This document shows positions 37,991 to 47,384 of a stretch of DNA of 64,000 nucleotides, piece after piece. The DNA is from an uncultured Candidatus Nitrosopumilus sp. (lineage in GTDB: Archaea; Thermoproteota; Nitrososphaeria; Nitrososphaerales; Nitrosopumilaceae): contig OX638319.1 in NCBI GenBank assembly GCA_951812655.1, positions 558,001-622,000 on the forward strand, in the 5' to 3' direction. Every line of letters begins with the position of its first letter. Within the stretch, counting starts at the first letter, position 1. The translations under genes and the position numbers were made by a program. Under the pieces are notes generated by a model, which saw nothing but the letters and a program-made list of their open reading frames with translations, made no database searches and was not told where the DNA came from.

Positions 37991-38758
37991 CTAAGCCTTC
38001 TTTGAATCTTTTAATAAATATTCAAAGTATTGGCGTGCAAATCCTGCTAGGCCTGAGTGGTCCGCCCAAATTGCGACAATTTCTGAAGAATGAATTCCTC
38101 CCATTTCGGGACCTAGTAAAATCACAACATATCTTTTATCAGAAATTATGCCTCCTCCAAACAGTCCTTTCTTAATTTTCACTGTCGCGACTCTTTTGAT
38201 AGACTTGATTGATTCTTTATCCATTTTATCTGAAGTCAAAATTGTAATGTTCACGCCTTTGTCATGCAGTGATCTTAGTTTTGGTAATGCTTGCTTAACT
38301 AAATCTACTCCTGCTTCAGGTAATGCGATCATTACCTCATTCCTACAGCTATCTACCATTTCTAAAATTTTAGCGGCGATGTTTACTGTTCCTGATAGAA
38401 CCCATATGTCTGGTCTTTCACTGGTTCCACTTTTCTCATACAGTGGAACCAGTTCATTTAGAATTACATTTTGATTCTGTGAAAAGTCATTCTCCATTTT
38501 TTGTTTTGTGGTTTCTAATCCTGTAGATGGTGACTTTGCAAAATATTTTGTTGGTCTTGAGTCATCCGAACCTATCCATCCTTTATCTTCTAATGTTCCC
38601 AACACTTCGTAGATCTTTGAGTATGGCACTCCTGATTTTTGACTAAGATCTGATGCTGTGATTTCTCCTGATTTGAGTAATGCTGAAAATGTCCTGATTT
38701 CATAACTTGTCAGACCTATTGTTTCCAAAGCCTTTCGTGTTTTATCAGATATACTCAT
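37991..38758 (-). CDS. TrmB-family transcriptional regulator
   Basis: A 255-residue protein: N-terminal winged helix (ALETIGLTSYEIRTFSALLKSGEITASDLSQKSGVPYSKIYEVL), a coiled-coil linker (about residues 75-100) and a C-terminal phospholipase-D-like effector domain, which is the TrmB layout. The effector is unknown. It is divergent from the tetraether synthase candidate over a 118-bp intergenic region that contains a duplicated 10-mer beside each promoter. Co-transcribed with the DtxR gene. Confidence 0.87.
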   Translation of the reverse strand: MSISDKTRKALETIGLTSYEIRTFSALLKSGEITASDLSQKSGVPYSKIYEVLGTLEDKGWIGSDDSRPTKYFAKSPSTGLETTKQKMENDFSQNQNVILNELVPLYEKSGTSERPDIWVLSGTVNIAAKILEMVDSCRNEVMIALPEAGVDLVKQALPKLRSLHDKGVNITILTSDKMDKESIKSIKRVATVKIKKGLFGGGIISDKRYVVILLGPEMGGIHSSEIVAIWADHSGLAGFARQYFEYLLKDSKKA

Positions 38759-38783
38759 ATGCGATCTAATCGATCAGTTTTGA

Positions 38784-38850
38784 TATTTAAACCAAGTATG
38801 ACTACTTCCTAAATTCCACACGGGGCCAAGTATGAAATGCATTATATACT
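38784..38850. promoter_or_regulatory. Divergent promoter with duplicated CCAAGTATGA element
   Basis: The 10-mer ccaagtatga occurs at 38792-38801 and again at 38826-38835, in the same orientation. The first copy directly adjoins a TATA-like ttaaac/ggtttaaatat stretch (38784-38791) for the minus-strand regulator. The second lies 5 bp before a TATA-like attatatact (38841-38850) that is about 30 bp upstream of the ATG at 38877. The arrangement suggests an operator controlling both genes. Confidence 0.5.
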
Positions 38851-38876
38851 AATTCAGAAAAATCATCAATGTAAAC

Positions 38877-40541
38877 ATGGCACTAATTCAGATATCAAAT
38901 CAAACAACTAAAAATCTAGGTAAAAAGTCCACAATTAGATTCACTCAAAGCATATGTCCAGATTGTAATATGATCCTGGATGCTGAAGTTTTTGAGCGAG
39001 GAAATCAGGTTTTCATGTCAAAAGTTTGTCCAACTCACGGTGAGTGTGAGGAATTGTATTTTGGTTCTTATGAAATGTACAAGAAATTCAGTACCTATTG
39101 GATGGATGGCAAAGGTGCTCATTCTCCAAATGTGATGATTGACAAGTGTTCATGTCCAAATAACTGTGGTTTGTGCTCTAACCACTTGTCACACAGTGGA
39201 TTGGCAAACATGATTGTAACCAATAGATGTGATTTGACATGTTGGTATTGTTTCTTTTACGTAAAGAAAGGTCTTGAAGGTGCTTACATGTATGAGCCTG
39301 ATCATACACAAATTAGAGGTATGATGAAGACTTTGAGAGCTGAAAGGCCAATTCCTGGTAATTCGATGCAAATTACTGGTGGTGAACCAATGCTTAGAGA
39401 AGATATTGCAGATGTTATTAAAATAATGAAAGAAGAGGGTGTTGATCATATTCAAATGAATACTAATGGTATCCGACATGCAATGGATCCTGAGGCTGCT
39501 AGAGAAGTAAGACTCGCTGGATGCAATAACCTGTATCTTTCCTTTGATGGTGTTACTGCAAGAACAAATCCTAAAAATCACTGGGAAATACCATATGCTC
39601 TTGACAGTTGCAGAAAAACAGGAACTACTGTGGTATTTGTTCCAACAGTAATCAAATCAATTAATGATCATGAATTAGGTGGAATTATTCGATATGCTCA
39701 AAAGAATATGGATGTAGTACATGCTGTTAATTTCCAACCAGTGTCACTGACAGGTAGAATGGGCAAGTCTGAACGTGAAAAATATAGAATTACTGTACCT
39801 GATTGTGTTCAAAGAATTGAAGAACAGACAAACGGTGAAGTAACTGTTGATGATTGGTTCCCAGTCCCAAGTTGTATGCCTCTAACAAATGTAATTGAAG
39901 CATTTTCAAGCAAACCCAAGTATGAATTATCAATTCACTTTGCTTGTGGTGCAGGAACGTACATCTTTGAAGATGCAGACACAAAGAAGTTTGTTCCATT
40001 GACAAAGTTCTGTGATATACAAGGAATGTTAGAATTATTTGAAGATAAAGCCGAGGAAATTCGTTCTGGTAAGAACAAGTATTTCACAATGCTTGAGGTT
40101 GTAAGAAAACTCAAGGGATTTGTTGATACCAAAAAGCAACCCGCAGGATTGGATCTAGCAAAAATGTTTGGTAATATACTTATGAAGAGATCCTTCGATT
40201 CGGTTGGTTCATGGCATGTTAAAGGATTATTCCTCGGAATGATGCACTTCCAAGACAAGTATAATGAAGATCTTGAAAGGCTACAAAGATGTGATATTCA
40301 TTATGTCACTCCTGATCTTAGGATTGTACCATTCTGTGCATTCAATGTTATTCCAGAGTGGTATAGAGATAGAATTCAAAAGAAATACTCTATTACCGTT
40401 GAGGAATGGGAAGAGAGAGAGGGTGTTAAACTCGAAGACGGTCTATACCGTGGTCTCATGAGACGTGGCGCAGGTGATGAGCTTGCCGCTGGTTGTGCAA
40501 AAAGCCAGATGTTCCATGATGCGTCACAAGCAACAATGTAG
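38877..40541 (+). CDS. tes: Radical SAM protein, candidate tetraether lipid synthase (Tes)
   Basis: A 554-residue radical SAM enzyme. The radical cluster motif is CDLTCWYC (Cys118, Cys122, Cys125). An N-terminal metal site is suggested by CPDC (27-30) and CPTHG (51-55), and a second cysteine cluster CSCPNNCGLC lies at 91-100. Later cysteines lie in HFACGAG, KFCDIQG, QRCDIHY and PFCAFN. This layout matches the archaeal Tes (GDGT synthase) family that joins archaeol chains into tetraethers; marine ammonia oxidisers make GDGT lipids. It is followed by aglB after 65 bp. Confusion with other MoaA-like SPASM enzymes is possible. Confidence 0.8.
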   Translation: MALIQISNQTTKNLGKKSTIRFTQSICPDCNMILDAEVFERGNQVFMSKVCPTHGECEELYFGSYEMYKKFSTYWMDGKGAHSPNVMIDKCSCPNNCGLCSNHLSHSGLANMIVTNRCDLTCWYCFFYVKKGLEGAYMYEPDHTQIRGMMKTLRAERPIPGNSMQITGGEPMLREDIADVIKIMKEEGVDHIQMNTNGIRHAMDPEAAREVRLAGCNNLYLSFDGVTARTNPKNHWEIPYALDSCRKTGTTVVFVPTVIKSINDHELGGIIRYAQKNMDVVHAVNFQPVSLTGRMGKSEREKYRITVPDCVQRIEEQTNGEVTVDDWFPVPSCMPLTNVIEAFSSKPKYELSIHFACGAGTYIFEDADTKKFVPLTKFCDIQGMLELFEDKAEEIRSGKNKYFTMLEVVRKLKGFVDTKKQPAGLDLAKMFGNILMKRSFDSVGSWHVKGLFLGMMHFQDKYNEDLERLQRCDIHYVTPDLRIVPFCAFNVIPEWYRDRIQKKYSITVEEWEEREGVKLEDGLYRGLMRRGAGDELAAGCAKSQMFHDASQATM

Positions 40542-40606
40542 GTCTAATTTTTTAAAACCAATATTTTGTTATAAAGAGTAATAATTGTTCTATGTTGTAG
40601 TGTGAC

Positions 40607-42742
40607 TTGTTGGCAGTGCAAACCAGTTTGTTAAAAATTGGATCTTTTAGTTTTGGTGTAAAGCATCTTCTAGTAATTGCAATCTTAATTCTGTCATTTT
40701 CAACATCTTTTATGATTCGATCTCAAAATACTGATTATGGATTTGAATTGAATGAATTTGATCCCTTCTTTAATTTCCGTGCTACTGAATACATTGTCGA
40801 TAACGGTCTTCTTGAATATTTTGATTGGCATGATGCAAAAAGTTGGTATCCAAATGGAAGAGACGTTTCTGCAACTTCTCAGGTGATGCTTCATGTCACA
40901 GCTGCTGTAGCTTATGAGGTATTTGGAGGAAATTCAAGCCTGTATGATTTTACTATAATATTTCCTGCGGTAATTGGCTCGCTAACAGTATTTGTAATAT
41001 TTGCGTTGGTTAGACTATTTGGAGGTGTCACTGCTGGACTATTCGCATCCATGCTGTTTGCAATATCACTTCCAATAATTTTGAGAGGCACTGCTGGATG
41101 GTTCAAATCTGAGCCTCTGGGAATTTTTTACGGTCTGTTGGGATTGTATCTGTTTTTGAGCGCAATAAAATCTGACAAGAAAAAAATCACTATGTCGAAA
41201 ATTATTCTTGCTGGTATAGTGATGAGTTTTGGACTAGCATCATGGGGAGGAAATCAATTTTTAATAATGCCCATCGGATTCTTTATTCTATCTCTACCTT
41301 TTGTTAGAAAAGATCACAAACTATTATTTTGGAGCATTCCCCTTTTTACACTAACATTTCTTTTAGTAACTGGTTTATTTGAAAGGCCTGGCCCAAATTT
41401 TGTATTTGGTCTGGGAGGATTCTCGTTGATTCTTCCGACTGTGTTCTTGGTAACATGCATGCTTGTTCAAAAAATGAGTAAGGAAGAAAATAAAGTCAGA
41501 AATGGTCTAATTCTGTTAGTCTCTGTAATCCTGATTGGTTCCTTTTTTGTTATGTCAAGCGCTGAATCCGACCTTTTATCTTTGCCAAGCTTCAGGTATC
41601 TGAATGCAATAAATCCTTTCCTAACAACTACCAATCCTTTGGTTGATTCAGTTTCAGAACATGCAACCACAACCATTTCGCAATCGTTTTTCTTACATTC
41701 TGTCATGATGATTTTTTCGGGTCTTGGAGTTTGGCTTATGTTAAGTAAGAAAATGCATGATGACAAAATTTCTGTAAAGAATGACATGAAAGCATTCGTG
41801 TTGATAATGGGCATGATGGGAGTGTATGTTAGCTCTGCTTTTATCCGATTGGAAGTGTTTGCATCAATCTCGTTAATAATTCTCGGTTCAATTGGTTTGT
41901 CATACTTGACAGCAGAAATTTTCAAATCAATCTCGTTGCAAAAGAATAACTTTTCACTAAAAATCTCATATGTTGTAATCATTGTGCTTTTATTTATGAT
42001 TCCACTTACGTTTCCCGCTGATGCAAACTGGATTAACGCTGTTAACATTCCTCCAACTATACAAAACGGAGGAACCGTGTATCCAGCAGGTGACGATTGG
42101 TTAGAAACCCTGGAATGGATTAAAGTGAATACTCCTCAGGATGCAGTTATTGTATCATGGTGGGATTATGGGTATTGGATCACTACGATGTCTGATAGAA
42201 CAACAGTAGCTGATAATGCCACAATTGACTCTATACAAATTAAAAACATCGCAAAAATTTTCCTCAATCATCCTGATGAGGGTTGGAAAATGCTTCAGGA
42301 AATGAATGCTGATTATGTGGTTGTATTTGTTGCCGCTCAAAATTTGGATGTGGATCATGAGGGCAAACCACTGTATTTGTTGGGAGGTGGGGGTGACGAA
42401 TCCAAAAAACAATGGTTTATGCGTATAGCTGAAGTCCCGCTATCAAAATACTTGTATTCAGATGGAATGAGCGGTACAGATTATTTTTGGAATGAAACAC
42501 TGCTTGGAAAAATGATTCCATTCACAACCTTGGCATACCATAATTTTCAAAATCAACAACAATCTGAGATTTTCATTCCTGGATTTTCTGAAATCACTGT
42601 TAAAGAAATAAAATACTATTCTGAAGATGATCCTCTCAAACTTGTATACGCTTCTTCTAGTTTCGTCAATGAAAACAGTGTGCCTGTAACTGGAGTATTT
42701 GTTTATAAAATCAATGAGAATTATCTGCCTTCAGAACCGTAG
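40607..42742 (+). CDS. aglB: Oligosaccharyltransferase AglB (STT3)
   Basis: A 711-residue membrane protein. The N-terminal part has about 11-13 transmembrane helices, with the acidic EFDPFFNFRATEY segment of the first external loop and SEPLGIFYG. The soluble domain begins near residue 490 and contains WWDYG (about residues 517-521), the acceptor-recognition motif of STT3/AglB. It transfers lipid-linked glycans to Asn-X-Ser/Thr sites. The start is uncertain (TTG at 40607 or 40610, or GTG at 40616). Regulation may be shared with the upstream tetraether gene. Confidence 0.94.
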   Translation: MLAVQTSLLKIGSFSFGVKHLLVIAILILSFSTSFMIRSQNTDYGFELNEFDPFFNFRATEYIVDNGLLEYFDWHDAKSWYPNGRDVSATSQVMLHVTAAVAYEVFGGNSSLYDFTIIFPAVIGSLTVFVIFALVRLFGGVTAGLFASMLFAISLPIILRGTAGWFKSEPLGIFYGLLGLYLFLSAIKSDKKKITMSKIILAGIVMSFGLASWGGNQFLIMPIGFFILSLPFVRKDHKLLFWSIPLFTLTFLLVTGLFERPGPNFVFGLGGFSLILPTVFLVTCMLVQKMSKEENKVRNGLILLVSVILIGSFFVMSSAESDLLSLPSFRYLNAINPFLTTTNPLVDSVSEHATTTISQSFFLHSVMMIFSGLGVWLMLSKKMHDDKISVKNDMKAFVLIMGMMGVYVSSAFIRLEVFASISLIILGSIGLSYLTAEIFKSISLQKNNFSLKISYVVIIVLLFMIPLTFPADANWINAVNIPPTIQNGGTVYPAGDDWLETLEWIKVNTPQDAVIVSWWDYGYWITTMSDRTTVADNATIDSIQIKNIAKIFLNHPDEGWKMLQEMNADYVVVFVAAQNLDVDHEGKPLYLLGGGGDESKKQWFMRIAEVPLSKYLYSDGMSGTDYFWNETLLGKMIPFTTLAYHNFQNQQQSEIFIPGFSEITVKEIKYYSEDDPLKLVYASSSFVNENSVPVTGVFVYKINENYLPSEP

Positions 42743-42994
42743 AATTTTTTATATAAAAAACCTCTTAAATTTGTCTAAGTGTTATTTTTTGAACCAATTC
42801 ATTATCATTTTTTTGTAGGTTTGAATTCTGTCTGTGAACTGAAATATTTATTGAGAATTTTTTCAATTGACTTGCAGGTTGTTTTAAAAATACATAAAAC
42901 TTGTAATTTTTTACAATAATTCAAACACGATTAATGTATATGCATTAAAACACAATTATTCTGTTGATGTATTTTGGATGAAAATAAAATAAAA

Positions 42995-43792
42995 ATGATC
43001 GTAGTTATTCCTGCCAGAAACGAGGGCAAATTTCTTGATTCTACCTTGGATGCTTTAAAAAAACAGACTTTTCCGTCATACCGAATATTAGTTGTCAACG
43101 ATGGATCTGTTGATAATACGTCCCAAATCGCAAAAAATTTTGATGTTGATGTGATAGATCTTCCAGATCGAGGATTTAGGGCCACAGGCATGCCCATCTT
43201 AGCTGATGTAATCAATAAGGGACTAGAAAGCATAATCAATGATGAATGTAAGTACATCATGATTTTGGGATCTGATCACATTCTTTCAAATGATTACGTT
43301 GCAAAAATTCTTGAAGTGATGGAACAAGACAGGTTAACTGTTGTTGCTTCAGGTATCATAAGGGGAGAATCTCAAAGAGAAACATCTCCTAGAGGTTCCG
43401 GTCGAATAGTAAGATACGACTACTGGAAAAAGTTTGGATTAAGATATCCCTCTGGATACGGGTTTGAAAGCTATATTGTTTACAAAGCATTGGTTGATCG
43501 CTATAATGTTAGAGTCATAAGAAATGCTGATAGTTGGTCACAAAGGCCTACTGGAAAAACTACAAACTATGAAAATTATGGAAAAGCTATGAGATCCTTG
43601 GGATATCATCCATTATATGCAATTGGGAGAATTGTTTTTACATTAAAACACAATCCTAAAAATTCATTTCAAATGGCATTGGGATATCTAAGTCATAATG
43701 AAGAAAAATATGATATCGCATCCAAGGTACACAAATTTCAATCTGAACTAATTAAGAAGAAAATAAAATTGATTGTCAGAAATAAATTGTAG
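42995..43792 (+). CDS. Family 2 glycosyltransferase
   Basis: About 265 residues of a GT-A fold. The N-terminus is MIVVIPARNEGKFLDSTL; RILVVNDGSVDNTS carries the nucleotide-binding acid, and LGSDH stands where the DXD-type acid is expected. There is no long transmembrane tail, so it may act at the cytosolic face. I prefer ATG at 42995; an in-frame TTG at 42974 adds seven residues. The 5' neighbour is aglB, so synthesis of the lipid-linked glycan is a plausible role. Confidence 0.85.
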   Translation: MIVVIPARNEGKFLDSTLDALKKQTFPSYRILVVNDGSVDNTSQIAKNFDVDVIDLPDRGFRATGMPILADVINKGLESIINDECKYIMILGSDHILSNDYVAKILEVMEQDRLTVVASGIIRGESQRETSPRGSGRIVRYDYWKKFGLRYPSGYGFESYIVYKALVDRYNVRVIRNADSWSQRPTGKTTNYENYGKAMRSLGYHPLYAIGRIVFTLKHNPKNSFQMALGYLSHNEEKYDIASKVHKFQSELIKKKIKLIVRNKL

Positions 43793-43814
43793 AATTTGAT
43801 GAAATGTCAAAACC

Positions 43815-44213
43815 TCACTTTTCGTTCAATCCTTTTCCATCTTCAATTTGTTTGAGCATTTTTCTAAAGTCTTCTAGCTCTTCTTTAGATGCTTTTCCCG
43901 TTTGAGCATCAAGTAACACACGAATCATTTTTGCAAACAATGGATTTTGTCTTAGTGTGACGTCTAAATCCACCTTCAATTGAGATTTTCTGTGCCATAT
44001 GCCAAGAATTATTGCGATTGGTATGTATAGTAAAATGAAAAGAATTGAAAACATTCCCAAATTTCCCATGATGTCATCCAGAATTGGTATACGTTCTATG
44101 AGCAATCTGTGTGATATCAAAATAAAATTTCCTAATGATAACAGAAAGATTAGATAATAGCTGTGACCTTGCCTAAACTCAAACCATCTTCTTCTAACCC
44201 ACAACTTATCCAT
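43815..44213 (-). CDS. Hypothetical membrane protein with C-terminal helix
   Basis: A 132-residue protein starting MDKLWVRRRWFEFRQGHSYY. Two transmembrane segments (YLIFLLSLGNFILIS and MFSILFILLYIPIAIILGIW) are followed by a charged cytosolic helix FRKMLKQIEDGKGLNEK. I chose ATG at 44213 because a TATA-like tataaattatt (minus strand, about 44234-44245) lies 25-30 bp upstream; a further upstream start would cover it. No family recognised. Confidence 0.7.
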   Translation of the reverse strand: MDKLWVRRRWFEFRQGHSYYLIFLLSLGNFILISHRLLIERIPILDDIMGNLGMFSILFILLYIPIAIILGIWHRKSQLKVDLDVTLRQNPLFAKMIRVLLDAQTGKASKEELEDFRKMLKQIEDGKGLNEK

Positions 44214-44540
44214 ATCACAATTCCGTATTATCAATAATTTATATCGTTTTTAAATTTATTATCAACAAAACTTCTTTCTTTTTTTGATTGTTATTGTGTA
44301 TTAATTGATTTATTGTGTTTCATCTTTACTTCTGAAATCCTTGATTTGATTGTGTATAAAATAATTAAATGAGTAATATGACTTCCAAAAAAACCAATAT
44401 AGATAACAAAATTTTTTAAAGAATTTTTTTTGATAATATCTTATTATTAAAATGATTTTTAGTTTTTTCATCTTTTTAAAATTATATTTCTGCAAAACTT
44501 ACGTTCATACTTCTGAATTAGCTAAATTAAGATCAACTGG
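44214..44540. other. Very AT-rich gene-free interval
   Basis: About 330 bp of strongly AT-rich DNA with long T and A runs between a membrane-protein gene and the sugar isomerase. The longest frame here is made almost entirely of Lys, Phe, Tyr, Ile and Asn, as expected from base composition, and I do not call it. The left end contains the TATA-like box of the upstream-facing membrane gene. Confidence 0.55.
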
Positions 44541-45560
44541 CTACTCTTGAATCAATCTTTTCTTGATGTATTCAATAGCGTTAACTGGAGTAGGATCAAT
44601 TTCTAATTTTACTGCGAGATAGATGCTTGCATAGTCTAAAAGATAGATCAAACAAATGATTTTTGTAAGGATGTTTCCCTCTTCACTGGCAATTTCTTTA
44701 AAATTTATATTTTTTTTATTAAAAAATTCTTTTAAAATTTCCCATCGTTCTTTCGTTTTTTCATAATCATCTTGTCCTCTGATTAGTATTGGCTGAAAGT
44801 TATTTTGTTTGTCCCATGTCACAATTCCATTATGACATGACTCAATCACATCTTCTACCACCGCCTGGATTTTGGAATTTTCTTGAAGAGAATTTTTAAA
44901 TCTTATCGCAACGGGTTCTAGTCCCCATGGGTAGTATATTACTGGAGAATTATTAATCCATTCTGATATACGAATTGCAGGATTTTCTTTTGAAATTCTT
45001 TTAGAATTGATCTTCTGAGATATACTTTCCATTTTTTTGATAGATTCTAAGATATCCTTTTCCTCAATTGGAATAATTGGTTTTAAAACATGCAGCATTG
45101 CATATAGAAACGATGTAAACGATGTTCTTGGCGAGTGATATTTTTTGATATTTCTATGAGGTATGTTTTTCTCTAGACATATCTCCTTTATTTTCCCTCC
45201 ATCTGAAAAAACAATAATCTTTGAATTTATGCTGATTGCATGTTCCAACATAGAAATGGTTTCAATGGTGTTCCCAGATATGCTTGTGATCACTACTACA
45301 GAATCACTGGTAACTGTTTTTGGAAGATGATATCCCTTGACAACCGTCACATGAGTACTTGTTTTTGATAAAATCGCCGAAAAAATATCACCAATTGCTC
45401 CAGAGCCTCCCATTCCTGCAAAAACAATATGCGAGCATTTTTCATCTTTAATTTGTGGCTGATCTGAAAAATAACTTTCTTTGGCAATCTTAGGCCACAT
45501 GTCGTATACCTTGTGCATTCCTTGAGAATCAAACTTTTCTAATGATGCAAGATCAAGCAA
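44541..45560 (-). CDS. Bifunctional phosphoglucose/phosphomannose isomerase (SIS domain)
   Basis: A 339-residue protein with two SIS subdomains. Motifs include FAGMGGSGAIGDIFSAIL, VVITSISGNTIETISML and PRTSFTSFLYAMLHVL, all typical of the archaeal bifunctional phosphoglucose/phosphomannose isomerase. The enzyme interconverts glucose-6-phosphate or mannose-6-phosphate and fructose-6-phosphate, feeding gluconeogenesis and sugar nucleotides. It is divergent from mtnA across 85 bp. Confidence 0.88.
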   Translation of the reverse strand: MLDLASLEKFDSQGMHKVYDMWPKIAKESYFSDQPQIKDEKCSHIVFAGMGGSGAIGDIFSAILSKTSTHVTVVKGYHLPKTVTSDSVVVITSISGNTIETISMLEHAISINSKIIVFSDGGKIKEICLEKNIPHRNIKKYHSPRTSFTSFLYAMLHVLKPIIPIEEKDILESIKKMESISQKINSKRISKENPAIRISEWINNSPVIYYPWGLEPVAIRFKNSLQENSKIQAVVEDVIESCHNGIVTWDKQNNFQPILIRGQDDYEKTKERWEILKEFFNKKNINFKEIASEEGNILTKIICLIYLLDYASIYLAVKLEIDPTPVNAIEYIKKRLIQE

Positions 45561-45645
45561 TAATCTGCGTTACATTTTTGGTGATATAACAGTTCAATTG
45601 AATCAAAGAAAGTCATTTTAAATATGGCTGAAATATTTTCTATTC

Positions 45646-46704
45646 ATGGCTGGTGATGCAATTATTGACTCCCCTCTTAGGACTGTAGAATGGAAGAATA
45701 ATAAAGTCATAATGATTGATCAGACGAAACTACCAAATGAACTTGTGTTTGTCGAATATGATGATTTTAATCAGGTTGCTACTGCCATCAAAACTCTGGT
45801 AGTTCGTGGAGCTCCTGCAATTGGAGTTTCTGGTGCATTTGGTTTGGCGTTAGCTGTTTTACAAAGTAAAGCAACATCAAAAGAAGAACTGTTGTCTGAG
45901 TTAGAAGATGCAAGAAAAATTCTTTTTGCAACTAGGCCTACCGCAGTAAATCTGGGTTGGGGATTAGAACAAATAATGAATGTTGCAGAGAATGGAAATT
46001 CGATCGATCAAATTCGAGAATTGGTAATTTCTAAAGCTAAACAAATGGCAAATGATGATATTGAAATTAACAAATCTATGGGTAAGAATGGTTCAGTTCT
46101 TTTTGAGAACGACGACACAATCATGACTCATTGTAATGCGGGTGCGTTGGCTACAGTGGCTTATGGAACTGCTTTGGGAGTAATTAGAGCAACTAGGGAA
46201 ACCGGAAAAAATGTCAAAGTTATTGCCACTGAAACCCGACCTATTCAACAGGGTTCTCGATTGACAGCATTTGAACTAAAGCATGATGGTTTTGATGTTA
46301 GTTTGATTCCCGATACTGCAGTTGGATACTCGATGGCAAATGGACTTGTCAACAAAGTGGTAGTCGGTGCAGATCGAATTGTAAAAACCGGTCATGTTTT
46401 TAACAAAATTGGAACCTATCAGGTAGCTACCATGGCCAAACAGCACGAAATTCCTTTTTACGTTGCTGCGCCATTATCCACGATTGATATGAAAACCAAG
46501 GCAGAAGATGTAATAATTGAGATGCGAAAAGGGAGCGAGGTTACTGGTGTTGGTGAGAAAAAAACAGCTCCTGACGACATAAACGTGATTAATCCTGCTT
46601 TTGACATGACTCCTCCTGGATTGATTTCGGGAATAATTACCGAAAAGGGTGTGGCAACTGCGCCATTTGAGGAATCACTAGAAAAATTATTTCAAGCTAA
46701 TTAA
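45646..46704 (+). CDS. mtnA: Methylthioribose-1-phosphate isomerase-like (MtnA/eIF2B family)
   Basis: A 352-residue protein. VRGAPAIGVSGAFGLAL, TRPTAVNLGWGLEQ, MTHCNAGALATVAYGTALGVI with the catalytic cysteine, and VVGADRIVKTGHVFNKIGTYQ are MtnA-family motifs. It isomerises 5-methylthioribose-1-phosphate in methionine salvage. The related archaeal ribose-1,5-bisphosphate isomerase is an alternative. Start ATG at 45646. The same strand continues with the MIP18 gene 39 bp downstream. Confidence 0.88.
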   Translation: MAGDAIIDSPLRTVEWKNNKVIMIDQTKLPNELVFVEYDDFNQVATAIKTLVVRGAPAIGVSGAFGLALAVLQSKATSKEELLSELEDARKILFATRPTAVNLGWGLEQIMNVAENGNSIDQIRELVISKAKQMANDDIEINKSMGKNGSVLFENDDTIMTHCNAGALATVAYGTALGVIRATRETGKNVKVIATETRPIQQGSRLTAFELKHDGFDVSLIPDTAVGYSMANGLVNKVVVGADRIVKTGHVFNKIGTYQVATMAKQHEIPFYVAAPLSTIDMKTKAEDVIIEMRKGSEVTGVGEKKTAPDDINVINPAFDMTPPGLISGIITEKGVATAPFEESLEKLFQAN

Positions 46705-46743
46705 TAGAAAGTTTTTATTGTTTTTGAAACTGCAATCTACAAT

Positions 46744-47382
46744 ATGAGTACTGTTTCTCCACAAGCCATTGAGGAATCACTAAAACAATGCATGGATCCT
46801 GAAGTCCCTCTTAATATTGTGGAAATGGGGCTAATCTACGGAATAGATGTAACTGAAAACAACGATGTGAATATCAAAATGACGATGACCACTCAGGGTT
46901 GTCCACTACACGAAACATTAGTTCAGGACGCAACAAGATATGCCAAAAAGGTTCCTGGTGTGAATAATGTGAAAATAGACATTGTTTGGGAACCTGCATG
47001 GTCAATGGATAAAATGACTGAAGAGGGAAAAATTAAGATCAAAAACATGGGTGCTAATATGAATACTCCTGCACCAATTAATTATGAAACGGCATTGCCT
47101 CAGGGTGTTGGCAAACTAGTCCAACAAGAAGACGGTTCAATGGTTTTAGCAAATGAACATGAGCAAGGCTTTATGGTTAATCAGGCAATTGTAGATTTTT
47201 GGAAATCATGCAATGGGGAGCGAAAGGTGACAGAACTTGTTCAAGTATTTGCGCAGCAAACAGGTTTGCAAAGAAATCAAGTAGAAAAAGAGGTGATGCA
47301 ATTGTTACAACAGTTACGTGACGGTGGTTTGATTGCAATTGCGGGTCAACCCAACACTCCGAATGTTGAATTTAAGAAATAA
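46744..47382 (+). CDS. MIP18/SufT-like (DUF59) protein fused to a PqqD-like domain
   Basis: A 212-residue protein. Residues 1-100 form the MIP18 (DUF59, PaaD-like) domain: DPEVPLNIVEMGLIYGIDV, then TMTTQGCPLHETL with the conserved cysteine, then VDIVWEPAWS-like IDIVWEPAW. These proteins help deliver Fe-S clusters. Residues about 120-205 (QEDGSMVLANEHEQGFMVNQ..., KSCNGERKVTELVQVFAQ, VMQLLQQLRDGGLI) resemble a PqqD/RRE winged-helix peptide-recognition domain. The fusion is unusual for the family. Likely function: Fe-S targeting; partner recognition by the second domain is inference. Confidence 0.75.
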   Translation: MSTVSPQAIEESLKQCMDPEVPLNIVEMGLIYGIDVTENNDVNIKMTMTTQGCPLHETLVQDATRYAKKVPGVNNVKIDIVWEPAWSMDKMTEEGKIKIKNMGANMNTPAPINYETALPQGVGKLVQQEDGSMVLANEHEQGFMVNQAIVDFWKSCNGERKVTELVQVFAQQTGLQRNQVEKEVMQLLQQLRDGGLIAIAGQPNTPNVEFKK

Positions 47383-47384
47383 TC

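Noticed and set aside
39189-39581. Minus-strand frame of 130 codons inside the tetraether synthase gene
   Set aside because: It is antisense to the radical SAM motif region of a well-supported gene.
44310-44495. Minus-strand frame of 61 codons
   Set aside because: Composition is almost only Lys, Phe, Tyr, Ile and Asn, as expected from a very AT-rich spacer; no motif or ribosome-site support.
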